The translations under genes were made by a program, and so were the position numbers. A stretch of DNA of 64,000 nt from Halobacterium wangiae (lineage in GTDB: Archaea > Halobacteriota > Halobacteria > Halobacteriales > Halobacteriaceae). The notes below the pieces were generated by a model. The model did no database searches and was not told where the DNA came from. It saw only the letters and a list, made by a program, of their open reading frames with translations. The DNA lies in assembly GCF_021249345.1 (NCBI RefSeq), contig NZ_CP089588.1:2976001-3040000 (forward strand). Direction: 5' to 3'. Position 1 is the first letter of the stretch, and every line of letters starts with the position of its first letter. This document shows, one piece after another, positions 1 to 8,374 of this stretch.

Positions 1-927
1 GACGGCCTGCTGAGCGGTAACCTTCGAGTCCTCGACGTCGGCGCGGGCGTCGGCGGCCCCGCGCTCGGGCTGTTCGACTTCCTTCCCGAGGACGCGCTCG
101 TCGAGTACCACGCCGTCGAGCCGAGCGCCGCGGCGGACGTGCTCGAGGAACTGCTCGAGGACGCCCCCCGGAACGTCCACCCCGAGATACACCGCCAGAC
201 GGCCGAGGCCTTCGAGCCGGAGGGCGAGTACGACCTCGTGCTCGCGTGCAGCGTCCTCAGCGAACTCGACGACCCGGTCGCCGTCGTCGAACGCTACCTC
301 GACTGCCTCGCCGGGGATGGGACGTTTCTCGCGCTCGCCCCGGCGGACAAGCACACGAGTACGCAGCTCCGCTCGGTCGAGCGGGCGGTCGAGCGGCGCG
401 GGGCGACGGTGTACAGCCCGACGCCGCGGCTCTGGCCCGGCGAACGGCCGACCGACCGCGGCTGGAGCTTCGACGAACAGCCGGAAGTCGAGGCGCCGGC
501 GTTCCAGCGGCGTCTCGCGGAGTCCAGTCAGCGCCCCTCCGAGTTCCTCCACACCGAGGTCCGGTACTCGTACTCGCTGCTGCGGACGGACGGTCGCCGC
601 CAGCACGACGTCGCCCTGGGCGCGGACCGCCTGCTGAAACTCGCGGACGCCGACGACCGGGTGACCGACCGAACGGACGCGGTGGTCGCGAAACTCTCCC
701 GGAACCTCGCCGACGAGGACGCTAACCCGCTGTTCAAGGTGAGCGACGGCAGCGAGAGCGAGGACTGTTACGCGGTGCTCGTCCGGCCGACGAGCCTCAA
801 TCGCGACCTCCTGGACGCCGACTACGGCGACCTGCTCTCAGTGGAGTCCGCGCTCGTCCTCTGGAACGACGACGAGGAGGCGTACAACCTCGTCGTCGAC
901 GAGGAGACGGTCGTCGACGCGGCGTAG
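1..927 (+). CDS. Rsm22-like SAM-dependent methyltransferase (5'-partial)
   Basis: The reading frame is open from base 1, so the true start lies outside the window; about 308 C-terminal residues are visible. The first residues contain a class I SAM-binding motif I (VLDVGAGVGGPALGL, about residues 10-24), followed by an acidic loop and a motif like LACSVLSELDDP that resembles the Rsm22 family of ribosome-associated methyltransferases. The C-terminal third is acidic and lacks a recognisable domain. A GTG at 139 could be taken as a start but would remove the SAM motif, so it is not the real start. The substrate is unknown; assignment to Rsm22 rather than another methyltransferase is inference. 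Confidence 0.7.
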   Translation, partial: DGLLSGNLRVLDVGAGVGGPALGLFDFLPEDALVEYHAVEPSAAADVLEELLEDAPRNVHPEIHRQTAEAFEPEGEYDLVLACSVLSELDDPVAVVERYLDCLAGDGTFLALAPADKHTSTQLRSVERAVERRGATVYSPTPRLWPGERPTDRGWSFDEQPEVEAPAFQRRLAESSQRPSEFLHTEVRYSYSLLRTDGRRQHDVALGADRLLKLADADDRVTDRTDAVVAKLSRNLADEDANPLFKVSDGSESEDCYAVLVRPTSLNRDLLDADYGDLLSVESALVLWNDDEEAYNLVVDEETVVDAA

Positions 928-956
928 GCGTTCGGGAGTCGACGGTCGCAGGGTGG

Positions 957-964
957 TATTTTAT
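957..964 (+). promoter_or_regulatory. TATA-like box for the Lrp/AsnC gene
   Basis: TATTTTAT stands about 25 nt before the ATG at 990, the spacing expected for an archaeal leaderless transcript. Confidence 0.5.
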
Positions 965-989
965 GCGGATTCGTCGGTGAGTACGTCCC

Positions 990-1469
990 ATGACTCTCGA
1001 AGGGCTCGACGACCTGGACCGACTGATCATCCACGCGCTCCAGCGGAACGCCAGGAAGACATCCTCGAAGACCATCGCGGACCGCGCCGGCGTCTCCCCG
1101 AGTACGGTCCGCAACCGCATCCAGCGCCTGGAGGACCGCGGTATCCTGCGGGGCTACCACGCCGACGTCGACTACGAGCGAGCGGGCTACCAGCTGCACA
1201 CGCTCATCGTCTGTACGGCGCCAGTTCCACGGCGCGAGGAACTCGCGGCGTCCGCCTTGGAGATCCCGGGTGTCGTCCGGGTAGAGGAGGTGATGACCGG
1301 GGCCGAGAACGTACACGTCTCCGCGGTCGGGACCGACAGCGACGACCTGAGCCGCATCGGCCGGGACCTGAACGAACTCGGCCTGGAGGTGGTCGACGAG
1401 GACATCATCCGGAACATCCACCACGGGTCCTACACCGAGTTCGAGACGGGTGCTGAGGACGGAACGTGA
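990..1469 (+). CDS. Lrp/AsnC family transcriptional regulator
   Basis: The 159-residue protein has an N-terminal winged helix-turn-helix (residues about 5-60; DDLDRLIIHALQRNARKTS then STVRNRIQRLEDRGILRGY) and a C-terminal RAM/AsnC ligand-binding alpha-beta domain (about 70-150). This is the normal two-domain Lrp layout and length. Such proteins bind DNA as dimers or octamers and sense amino acids or related metabolites. It lies upstream of a TrkA-N protein and an amino-acid permease on the same strand, so it may regulate them, but no operator was identified. Confidence 0.92.
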   Translation: MTLEGLDDLDRLIIHALQRNARKTSSKTIADRAGVSPSTVRNRIQRLEDRGILRGYHADVDYERAGYQLHTLIVCTAPVPRREELAASALEIPGVVRVEEVMTGAENVHVSAVGTDSDDLSRIGRDLNELGLEVVDEDIIRNIHHGSYTEFETGAEDGT

Positions 1470-1586
1470 AATTCTAGCTTGGAAAATCCTGTTTCGTGAA
1501 TTAATACGCGTTACTTATGCTGCTCCGTTCTGTAGGTGTGGGTGAGCGGCGGTCTCGACCACCGAGGCTGCACTCGCCTCCCAACC

Positions 1587-2018
1587 ATGAGCACACCACG
1601 ACAGAACCCCAGAGAAGCGGAGCACCGACACAGTAACGATCCCGTCTTCGTGGTCGGTGGCGGACCCGTCGGACGAGACGTGGCCGACCGACTCACCGCG
1701 GACGGCCAGACGGTGACGTTCGTCGACCGGTCCCCACCCACCGACCCGCCCCCCGAACAGTCGGTCCACGGCGTCGAGGAGGTCTGCAGTGCGGTGCTCC
1801 GGGACCTCGAACTCGGAGACGTCACGACGGCTCTCGTTCTGGAACCCGAGGACGCGACCAACCTGCTGCTCGCACAGTGTCTCCGGACGCAGTTCGACGT
1901 CGAGCGCGTGATCGTCCGCGTCAACGACCCCGACCGACTGGACGTCTTCGAGAACGTCGACGTCGAAACCGTCGACGCGACGGCAGTCCTCGGTACTGAG
2001 ATCGTTCGGAGGCGGTAA
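1587..2018 (+). CDS. TrkA-N (RCK N-terminal) NAD-binding protein
   Basis: The ATG at 1587 gives 143 residues; an upstream in-frame start at 1536 would add 17 unconserved-looking residues. A Rossmann fold begins at about residue 20 with VFVVGGGPVGRDVADRL, typical of TrkA-N/RCK domains that bind NAD(H) and gate potassium transport. There is no TrkA-C domain and no membrane segment, so it must act with a partner. The next gene is an APC permease with its own cytoplasmic domains, so it could be a regulatory subunit of that or another transporter; this is inference. Confidence 0.8.
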   Translation: MSTPRQNPREAEHRHSNDPVFVVGGGPVGRDVADRLTADGQTVTFVDRSPPTDPPPEQSVHGVEEVCSAVLRDLELGDVTTALVLEPEDATNLLLAQCLRTQFDVERVIVRVNDPDRLDVFENVDVETVDATAVLGTEIVRRR

Positions 2019-2090
2019 CGTGTCGATTAGACAGCGCGAGAACCCCGTACAGACGAGTCCAGCAGCACGTTCGTCCATCCACCTGACACT

Positions 2091-4283
2091 ATGAAGAAAC
2101 TCGAACGAGACCTCGGACTCGGTGCAGTGTTCGCCATCAGCGTCGGTGCGATGATCGGCAGTGGCATCTTCATCCTCCCGGCGCTCGCACTGGAGATCGC
2201 CGGCCCGGCGGTGATCCTCGCGTACCTGCTCGCGGGACTCCTCGTCGTCCCGGCGGCGCTCTCCAAGTCGGAGATGGCGACGGCGATGCCGGAGGCCGGC
2301 GGCACCTACCTCTACATCGAGCGCGGGATGGGACCGGTGCTCGGCACCATCGCCGGCGTCGGAACGTGGTTCTCGCTGTCGTTCAAGAGTGCGCTCGCGC
2401 TCGTCGGCGGCGTCCCCTACCTGGTGTTGCTGTTCGACCTCCCCGTGAAGCCGGTCGCGCTCGGCCTCGCGGCGTTCCTCGTGCTCGTGAACCTCCTGGG
2501 CGCCAAACAGACCGGTCGGCTCCAGGTGGTCATCGTCTCGGTGATGCTCGTCGCGCTGGGCTGGTTCGTCGCCGGGAGCGCCGGCGGCGTCGAACAGGCC
2601 AACTACCAGAACTTCTTCGTCGGCGGCTGGGAGGGGCTGCTCGCCGCGACCGGCCTCGTCTTCGTCTCCTACGCGGGCGTCACGAAGGTCGCGAGCGTCG
2701 CCGAGGAGGTCGAGGACCCCGGTCGGAACATCCCCATCGGCATCCTCGGGTCGCTGGCGTTCACCACGCTGCTGTACGTCGGTATCGTCGCCGTGATGGT
2801 CGGCGTGACGGAAGCCGGAGCAGTCGCCGGGTCCGCGACTCCGGTCGCCGTCGCTGCGGACGCGACCCTCGGGCAGTGGGGCGTCTACGCGGTCATCGCC
2901 GCGGCCATCCTCGCGCTCGTCTCGACGGCCAACGCCGGGATCCTCTCGTCCTCGCGGTACCCGTTCGCGATGAGCCGCGACAGACTCGCGCCGCCGACGT
3001 TCGCGGAGATCCACGAGAAGTTCGGCACCCCCACGACGGCCATCACGCTCACCGGGGCCGTCGTCCTGGTGCTCATCGCGTTCGTCCCCATCCTCGAGAT
3101 CGCGAAACTCGCGAGCGCCTTCCAGATCCTCGTGTTCGTCCTCATAAACCTCGCCGTGGTCGCGTTCCGGCACGGCAGCACAGAGTACGAACCCGAGTTC
3201 CACTCGCCGCTGTACCCGTGGATGCAGGCCTTCGGGGTCGTCAGCGGCGTCGTGTTGCTGACCCAGATGGGGATGGTCCCGCTCCTCGGAGCCCTCGTCA
3301 TCACGCTCGGCAGTATCGCGTGGTACGTCGTGTACGCCCGTCCGCGCATCCGCCGGGAGGGCGCCGCTACGGACGTCATCCGGCGTCGACTCGGGCGCGA
3401 CGTCCTCACGGAGACCGAGGACATCGTCGCCGAGGCCGGCGACGGTGACTACGAGGTGCTCGTCGCGCTCACCCGGTACGCCACCGCAGACCGCGAACGG
3501 TCGCTGCTGGCGCTCGCCGCCGACCTCGTCCGTCCCTACGACGGCCGCGTCGTCGTGGTGCGATTCGAGGAGGTCCCCGACCAGGCACCCCTCGACCACG
3601 CGGCCGAGGTCCAGTCGCCCGCCGACGTCTCCTTCGAGGAGCAGACGGACGCCCTCGCCGCCGAGTTCGACGTGGACGTCGAGTACGGCGAGATCGTCAG
3701 CCACGACACGAAGCGCGCCATGGTGAACTTCGCGGAACACCGCGACGTGGACCTCGTCGTCGCTGAACACGAGCGACTGCGGCTCCGGTCGCGGCTCCTC
3801 GGCGACCCTATCGACTGGTTCGTCAGGCACGCCCACTGCGACGCGCTGCTGGTGGAGAACCGCGGCTACGACGACCCGCAGAACGTCGTCCTCGAGGGCG
3901 ACGGCGGCCCCTACGACCCCGCGACGGTCGCCGTCGCGAACACGATCGCCGGCGAGACCGGAGGCCACGTCACGCTCCAGTTCCCTGTGTCGGACGGACA
4001 GCCGGACCAGCGCCGGGAGACCATCGAGGCCTACCAGGAGGAGCTCGCGGGCCTGCTGTCGGCGCCGGTCCGGGCGCCGTTCCCCCGGACCGACGGCGGC
4101 GACGAGACGCTGGACGCGGGCGTCGCAGACCTCGTAATCCGCACGGGGACCCGGAACCGCATCCGTGGCGGACGGGACCGACACACGCCGACCGCGGCCG
4201 ACTGCACCGAGGTGACCGTCTACCCCCACGAGTCCAGACAGCCCGGGCTGGTCCGCCGGCTGGTCGAGCGCGTCGTGTTCTGA
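2091..4283 (+). CDS. APC-family amino-acid permease fused to UspA domains
   Basis: The 730-residue protein begins with an APC-superfamily transporter (residues about 8-420, roughly 12 hydrophobic segments). Its first helix carries the family signature VGAMIGSGIFILPA. After a basic linker (YARPRIRR) come about 300 cytoplasmic residues with two universal-stress-protein-like alpha-beta units (about 450-590 and 595-730). Permease-USP fusions are a known haloarchaeal arrangement in which nucleotide binding by the USP part may control transport. The second USP unit is less well conserved. Upstream lies a TrkA-N protein; downstream a phosphate transporter and a stand-alone UspA. The substrate (probably a cationic or neutral amino acid) is not determined. 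Confidence 0.9.
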   Translation: MKKLERDLGLGAVFAISVGAMIGSGIFILPALALEIAGPAVILAYLLAGLLVVPAALSKSEMATAMPEAGGTYLYIERGMGPVLGTIAGVGTWFSLSFKSALALVGGVPYLVLLFDLPVKPVALGLAAFLVLVNLLGAKQTGRLQVVIVSVMLVALGWFVAGSAGGVEQANYQNFFVGGWEGLLAATGLVFVSYAGVTKVASVAEEVEDPGRNIPIGILGSLAFTTLLYVGIVAVMVGVTEAGAVAGSATPVAVAADATLGQWGVYAVIAAAILALVSTANAGILSSSRYPFAMSRDRLAPPTFAEIHEKFGTPTTAITLTGAVVLVLIAFVPILEIAKLASAFQILVFVLINLAVVAFRHGSTEYEPEFHSPLYPWMQAFGVVSGVVLLTQMGMVPLLGALVITLGSIAWYVVYARPRIRREGAATDVIRRRLGRDVLTETEDIVAEAGDGDYEVLVALTRYATADRERSLLALAADLVRPYDGRVVVVRFEEVPDQAPLDHAAEVQSPADVSFEEQTDALAAEFDVDVEYGEIVSHDTKRAMVNFAEHRDVDLVVAEHERLRLRSRLLGDPIDWFVRHAHCDALLVENRGYDDPQNVVLEGDGGPYDPATVAVANTIAGETGGHVTLQFPVSDGQPDQRRETIEAYQEELAGLLSAPVRAPFPRTDGGDETLDAGVADLVIRTGTRNRIRGGRDRHTPTAADCTEVTVYPHESRQPGLVRRLVERVVF

Positions 4284-4314
4284 GTTCCACGGCCCGTTCG
4301 CCGAGCCAAATTCT

Positions 4315-4320
4315 CTTTAC
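4315..4320 (+). promoter_or_regulatory. TATA-like box before the phosphate transporter
   Basis: CTTTAC lies 24 nt before an ATG at 4344, the normal leaderless distance. That ATG is one frame off from the transporter reading frame, which matters for the start choice (see the finding on 4344). Confidence 0.4.
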
Positions 4321-4383
4321 ACCGCCGCCCGACAACGTACCGTATGGGCTGCTCAACTGCGAGAGTTCTACGTCTCTGTTCCC

Positions 4384-5670
4384 GTGTCGGGGCGTCTCCG
4401 ACAGGAGGTGCCTGAGGTGGTTTCGTTGCTCGCCGTGGTCGGCATCCTGGTCGCGGCGTTCGTCGGGTTCAACATCGGTGGCTCCTCGACGGGCGTCGCG
4501 TTCGGACCAGCGGTCGGCAGCAGACTCGTCAGGAAGGCGACAGCGGCGGGGCTGTTCAGCGTGTTCGCGCTCGCCGGCGCGTGGACCATCGGGCGGAACG
4601 TCATCGCGACGATGAGCGACGGCATCGTGCCAGCCGCACAGTTCTCGCCGGCGGCAGGCGTCGGCGTCCTCTTCTTCACGGGCTTCTCGCTGCTCATCTC
4701 GAACATCTACGGCGTCCCCGCCTCGACGTCGATGACCGCCGTCGGTGCCATCGTCGGCCTCGGTCTCGCGACGGGGTCGCTCAACGAGGCGCTGATGTTC
4801 ACCATCGTCTCGGCGTGGATCGTCGCGCCACTCGTCGGCTTCGCCATCGGCGCGGTCATCGGACGGTACGTCTACCCGCAACTCGACGCGCGGCTGTCGT
4901 TCACGCGACTCCAGCGACAGTTGATACAGGTCGACCGGTCGGGGCGGCTCCCCCGGTTACACCTCAACCCGAACGCGTCGTCCCGCGACCTCGTCGCCTC
5001 GTTCCTGGTGCTCGGCATCGCCTGCTACATGGGGTTCAGTGCGGGCGCGAGCAACGCCGCGAACGCCGTCGCGCCACTCGTCGGCAACGGCACGGTCGAC
5101 ACCAGCCAGGGGGTGTTGCTCGCGGTCGCGGCCATCAGTCTCGGCGGGTTCACCATCGCCCGTCGCACCCTGGCGACGGTCGGCGAGGGTATCACCGACC
5201 TCCCCATCCTCGCCGCCCTCATCGTCTCGACGGTCGGCGCGACGATCATCACCGTCCTCTCCTACCTCGGTATCCCGGCGAGTCTCGCGGTGAGCACGAC
5301 GTGTTGCATCATCGGCCTGGGCTGGGGGCGGGCGAGTCGCGCCGTCACGCTGGCCGAACTGGCGACGCCGTCCGTCGAACCCGAACCGGGACCCGGCCTC
5401 TCGACGGGGGCGCTGGCGGCCCCGTCCGTCGCCGACGACGACACGGGCGGGACGACGGTGGGGGACATCGCGAGCGGGGAGACCGAGGAACCGGCGACGC
5501 CCCCCAAGGAGACGCCGACGGTCCCGCCGATCGGCGAGGAGGACATCGAGGAACTGACCGCGGAGGACCTCTTCGACCCGGCGGCGACCAGCCGCATCGT
5601 GTTCCTCTGGGTGGCGACGCCCGCGCTGTCGGTCGTCGGCTCCTACGTGCTGTTCGCCTTCCTGCTGTAG
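4384..5670 (+). CDS. PiT-family inorganic phosphate transporter
   Basis: From GTG 4384 the product is 428 residues with about 10 hydrophobic segments. It has the internal duplication of PiT permeases: FNIGGSSTGVAFGPAVG near the N-terminus and SAGASNAANAVAPLVG in the middle, the latter matching the GANDVANA-type signature. These proteins import phosphate with Na+ or H+. A long acidic cytoplasmic loop (about residues 320-400) precedes the last membrane helix. The start is uncertain: the frame is open upstream but has no ATG, and the promoter-proximal ATG at 4344 is out of frame. A UspA gene follows. Confidence 0.88.
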   Translation: MSGRLRQEVPEVVSLLAVVGILVAAFVGFNIGGSSTGVAFGPAVGSRLVRKATAAGLFSVFALAGAWTIGRNVIATMSDGIVPAAQFSPAAGVGVLFFTGFSLLISNIYGVPASTSMTAVGAIVGLGLATGSLNEALMFTIVSAWIVAPLVGFAIGAVIGRYVYPQLDARLSFTRLQRQLIQVDRSGRLPRLHLNPNASSRDLVASFLVLGIACYMGFSAGASNAANAVAPLVGNGTVDTSQGVLLAVAAISLGGFTIARRTLATVGEGITDLPILAALIVSTVGATIITVLSYLGIPASLAVSTTCCIIGLGWGRASRAVTLAELATPSVEPEPGPGLSTGALAAPSVADDDTGGTTVGDIASGETEEPATPPKETPTVPPIGEEDIEELTAEDLFDPAATSRIVFLWVATPALSVVGSYVLFAFLL

Positions 5671-5709
5671 ACGGCGGGGTCGACTGGTCGTCGGCCCACC
5701 CACCGAGCG

Positions 5710-5715
5710 TTTATC
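5710..5715 (+). promoter_or_regulatory. TATA-like box for uspA
   Basis: TTTATC lies 24 nt upstream of the ATG at 5740, consistent with a leaderless transcript. Confidence 0.5.
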
Positions 5716-5739
5716 CGGGAATCACCCGTCTGTTCCCGT

Positions 5740-6159
5740 ATGGTCTCGCGCGTTCTCGTGCCGATGGACGGTTCCGAGATGGCCGAACACGCCCTCGAGT
5801 ACGCCCTCGACGAGTTCCCCGACGCCGAACTGACCGTGCTGACCGTAGTCGGGCAGCCCACCGCGTTCTGGGCGGAGGCGACGGCGCTCGCACTGGAGGA
5901 CGACATCGTACAGGCCGCCGAAGAGCGCGCGGAACCGGTCCTGGCTCGCGCTCGCGAGATCGCCGCGGACTACGACACCGAGATCGCCACCGAAGTCAGG
6001 GTGGGACACCCGAGTCGCGCCATCGTGAACATGGCATCGGACTTCGAGACGGTCGTCGTCGGTAGTCACGGCGGGTCGATGGCCGACCGCCTGATCGTGG
6101 GCAACGTCGCCGAGACCGTCTTCCGTCAGTCGCCGTCGCCGGTCGTCGTCGTTCGCTGA
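5740..6159 (+). CDS. Universal stress protein (UspA family)
   Basis: The 139-residue single-domain alpha-beta protein starts VSRVLVPMDGSEMAEHALEYA, the usual USP beginning. It ends with the ATP-binding pattern VVVGSHGGSMADRLIVGN followed by the hydrophobic strand PVVVVR. USPs of this length dimerise and commonly bind ATP. It lies directly after a phosphate transporter and near a permease-USP fusion, so it may modulate one of these transporters or act in general stress; this is inference. Confidence 0.93.
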   Translation: MVSRVLVPMDGSEMAEHALEYALDEFPDAELTVLTVVGQPTAFWAEATALALEDDIVQAAEERAEPVLARAREIAADYDTEIATEVRVGHPSRAIVNMASDFETVVVGSHGGSMADRLIVGNVAETVFRQSPSPVVVVR

Positions 6160-6199
6160 ACCCGAGTTCGCCGCGCTCCGTCCGCCGGCCGTCGATACG

Positions 6200-6205
6200 C
6201 TTTTT
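6200..6205 (+). promoter_or_regulatory. TATA-like box for surE
   Basis: CTTTTT is 24 nt upstream of the ATG at 6230. Confidence 0.45.
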
Positions 6206-6229
6206 CGCCGTCGCGTCGACGTCCGTCCA

Positions 6230-7003
6230 ATGGCAGACAGTCCGGAAATCCTCGTCACGAACGACGACGGGATCGACGCCCCTGGCATCCGTGCGCTCGC
6301 CGAGGGTCTACGCGACGTCGGCAACGTGACCGTCGTCGCGCCCGCGAACGACCAGAGCGCGACGGGGCGTGCGATGTCCCGGGAGGTCACCGTCGACGAG
6401 CACGAACTCGGCTACGCTGTCGGCGGCACTCCCTCGGACTGCATCGTCGCGGGCCTCGAGGCGCTCGGGCCGTACCCCGACCTCGTCGTCGCCGGCGTCA
6501 ACGAGGGCGCGAACCTCGGGATGTACGTCCTTGGGCGCTCGGGGACGGTCAGCGCCGCCGTCGAGGCGGCGTTCTTCGGCGTCCCCGCCATCGCCGCGTC
6601 GCTGTTCCTCACGAGCGAGGACTTCGGCGCCGAGACCCACTCCGAGGACTACGAGGCCGCCGTCGAGGCGACCGCCTACCTCGCAGAACACACGCTCGAA
6701 ACCGGCGTCTTCGAGGACGCCGACTACCTGAACGTGAACGCACCCCACCCGGGCGCCGAGCCGTCGGGCGAGATGAAGGTGACGCGGCCGTCCCACGGCT
6801 ACGACATGACCGCCGAACGGAACGGCGAGACGGTCGTCCTCAAGGACCGGATGTGGGACCTGATGGACGCCGGGACGGTCCCCGACCCGGAGGGGACGGA
6901 CCGCCGTGCTGTCGTCGACGGCCACGTCTCCGTCTCGCCGCTCACCGCGCCACACACCACCGAACACCACGAGTCCCTCGACGAACTCGCCGACGACTAC
7001 TGA
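6230..7003 (+). CDS. surE: 5'/3'-nucleotidase SurE
   Basis: The 257-residue protein has the SurE metal-binding beginning ILVTNDDGIDAPGIRAL (acidic pair DD at about residues 11-12), then VAPANDQSATGRAMS and GTPSDCIVAGL, and the Asn-containing VAGVNEGANLG. These are the catalytic-site motifs of the SurE phosphatase, which dephosphorylates nucleoside monophosphates using divalent metal. Length is normal. The convergent Nudix hydrolase lies 4 nt downstream; both deal with nucleotides but on opposite strands, so they are not an operon. Confidence 0.95.
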   Translation: MADSPEILVTNDDGIDAPGIRALAEGLRDVGNVTVVAPANDQSATGRAMSREVTVDEHELGYAVGGTPSDCIVAGLEALGPYPDLVVAGVNEGANLGMYVLGRSGTVSAAVEAAFFGVPAIAASLFLTSEDFGAETHSEDYEAAVEATAYLAEHTLETGVFEDADYLNVNAPHPGAEPSGEMKVTRPSHGYDMTAERNGETVVLKDRMWDLMDAGTVPDPEGTDRRAVVDGHVSVSPLTAPHTTEHHESLDELADDY

Positions 7004-7007
7004 CCGC

Positions 7008-7505
7008 TCAGTCGAGGCGGCAGTCCCGGAGGAGCGCCCGGGCGTCCACGAACGACTCGGTGTCCGTCGGGGGGTCGCTGAACCACGCGGCAGCCGCGAT
7101 CTCGTCGTCGTCCTCCCCGAGGTCGTCGCCGAACTCGGTCTGGTCCGTGCGTGCCGCGAACGCCACGAACCAGCCGCGCACGACCTCGTCGCCAGCGCGG
7201 AACACCTGTTCCTCGACGCGGCCAGGGTGGAGTATCTCGGCCGACAGCCCGGTCTCCTCGGCGACCTCGCGCTCGGCGGCTTCGGCGAACGTCTCACCGG
7301 GTTCGACGCTCCCACCGGGCAGCACCCAGCCGTCGCTCCACGCTGTCTCCACGAACGCCGCCTTGCCACGGGGGTTCCAGACGACGGCGCCAGCGGCCGT
7401 CCAGCCGTCCGCGGTCAGGTCGAGCTCCTCGGGAGCTACGTCGAACTCGCGGACGGCGTGGGTCGCGGACGACTCCGCCAGGAGGGCAGTGACCGTGTCG
7501 CTCAC
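7008..7505 (-). CDS. Nudix hydrolase
   Basis: The GTG at 7505 gives 165 residues (MSDTVTALLAESS...). The frame is open for another 700 nt upstream, but that portion lies antisense to the carbonic anhydrase gene and is not part of the product. A complete Nudix box is present: GGSVEPGETFAEAAEREVAE followed by ETGL, with the E residues that bind metal. It should hydrolyse a nucleoside diphosphate linked to some moiety; the substrate cannot be told from the sequence. Confidence 0.88.
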   Translation of the reverse strand: MSDTVTALLAESSATHAVREFDVAPEELDLTADGWTAAGAVVWNPRGKAAFVETAWSDGWVLPGGSVEPGETFAEAAEREVAEETGLSAEILHPGRVEEQVFRAGDEVVRGWFVAFAARTDQTEFGDDLGEDDDEIAAAAWFSDPPTDTESFVDARALLRDCRLD

Positions 7506-7622
7506 CCCCGGAACTCTACCGACACGGACCAAAAGTCTACTGTCGCCACTCTCGACAGTCGTCCAGTCGCCACCCGAGAACGGTAGTACCAAAGTCCCCG
7601 GCGGCGAACTGCCGAGCGACCC

Positions 7623-8303
7623 ATGAACAGAACCGTCCGCGAGTTGCTGGAGCGCAACGCCGAGCACGCGGCCACGTTCCACGACCGCCTCGACGGCCAC
7701 CAGGACGGCCAGCGGCCGGACGTCGTCTCGGTCTGCTGTTCGGACTCCCGCGTCCTCGGCGACCACGTCTGGGGGAACGACGAACCCGGCCGGATCTTCA
7801 CGTGTAGCAACATCGGGAACCGCGTCGTCCAACGGACCGACGATGGCCTGGTCGTCTCCGGGGACGTGCTCTACCCGCTCGAACACACTGGTACGGACAC
7901 CGCTGTCGTCGTGGGGCACACGGGCTGTGGCGCTGTCACGGCGACGTACGACTACCTCACCGACGGGCTCTCGGAACCACCGGGCATCGAACACTGCATC
8001 GAACTGCTGGCCCCGCACCTCGAAGCCGGCGTCGAGCGCCTCCCCGAGGAACTGGACCGCGAAGCCGCCATCGACCGACTCGTCGAGTACAACGTCGACC
8101 GGCAGGTGGACTCGCTGCTGGACAGCGAGGACGTCCCCGACGGCGTCGACGTCCTCGGCGTCGTCTACGACCTCCACGGCACGTACAGCGAGCGGCGTGG
8201 CGAGGTCCACGTCGTCAACGTCGACGGGGAGACCGACGTCGACACGCTACGAGACGCACATCCGGACGTCGACTCGCGAATCGCGCGGCTCTGGACGTAC
8301 TGA
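7623..8303 (+). CDS. Beta-class carbonic anhydrase
   Basis: The 226-residue protein has the beta-carbonic anhydrase zinc ligands: Cys in VVSVCCSDSRV with the Asp-Arg dyad, and His and Cys in VVVGHTGCGAV. These enzymes interconvert CO2 and bicarbonate in the cytoplasm. The first Cys is doubled (CCSDSR), of which the second fits the usual CxDSR pattern. Length matches the family. It starts 117 nt from the divergent Nudix gene. Confidence 0.92.
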   Translation: MNRTVRELLERNAEHAATFHDRLDGHQDGQRPDVVSVCCSDSRVLGDHVWGNDEPGRIFTCSNIGNRVVQRTDDGLVVSGDVLYPLEHTGTDTAVVVGHTGCGAVTATYDYLTDGLSEPPGIEHCIELLAPHLEAGVERLPEELDREAAIDRLVEYNVDRQVDSLLDSEDVPDGVDVLGVVYDLHGTYSERRGEVHVVNVDGETDVDTLRDAHPDVDSRIARLWTY

Positions 8304-8374
8304 ACCCGCAGCGACGCTCGCGGCGGCTTCGCCGAGTCGGAGGAATCATTACTCACTCTCTCCACTCGCACACC

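Noticed and set aside
1515-4229. A very long minus-strand open frame (about 900 codons)
   Set aside because: It lies antisense to the TrkA-N and permease genes, whose proteins are recognisable. The high GC of this genome removes stops from other frames, so length alone means nothing.
7506-8210. N-terminal extension of the Nudix protein
   Set aside because: It is antisense to the carbonic anhydrase gene and low-complexity; the Nudix domain starts near the GTG at 7505.
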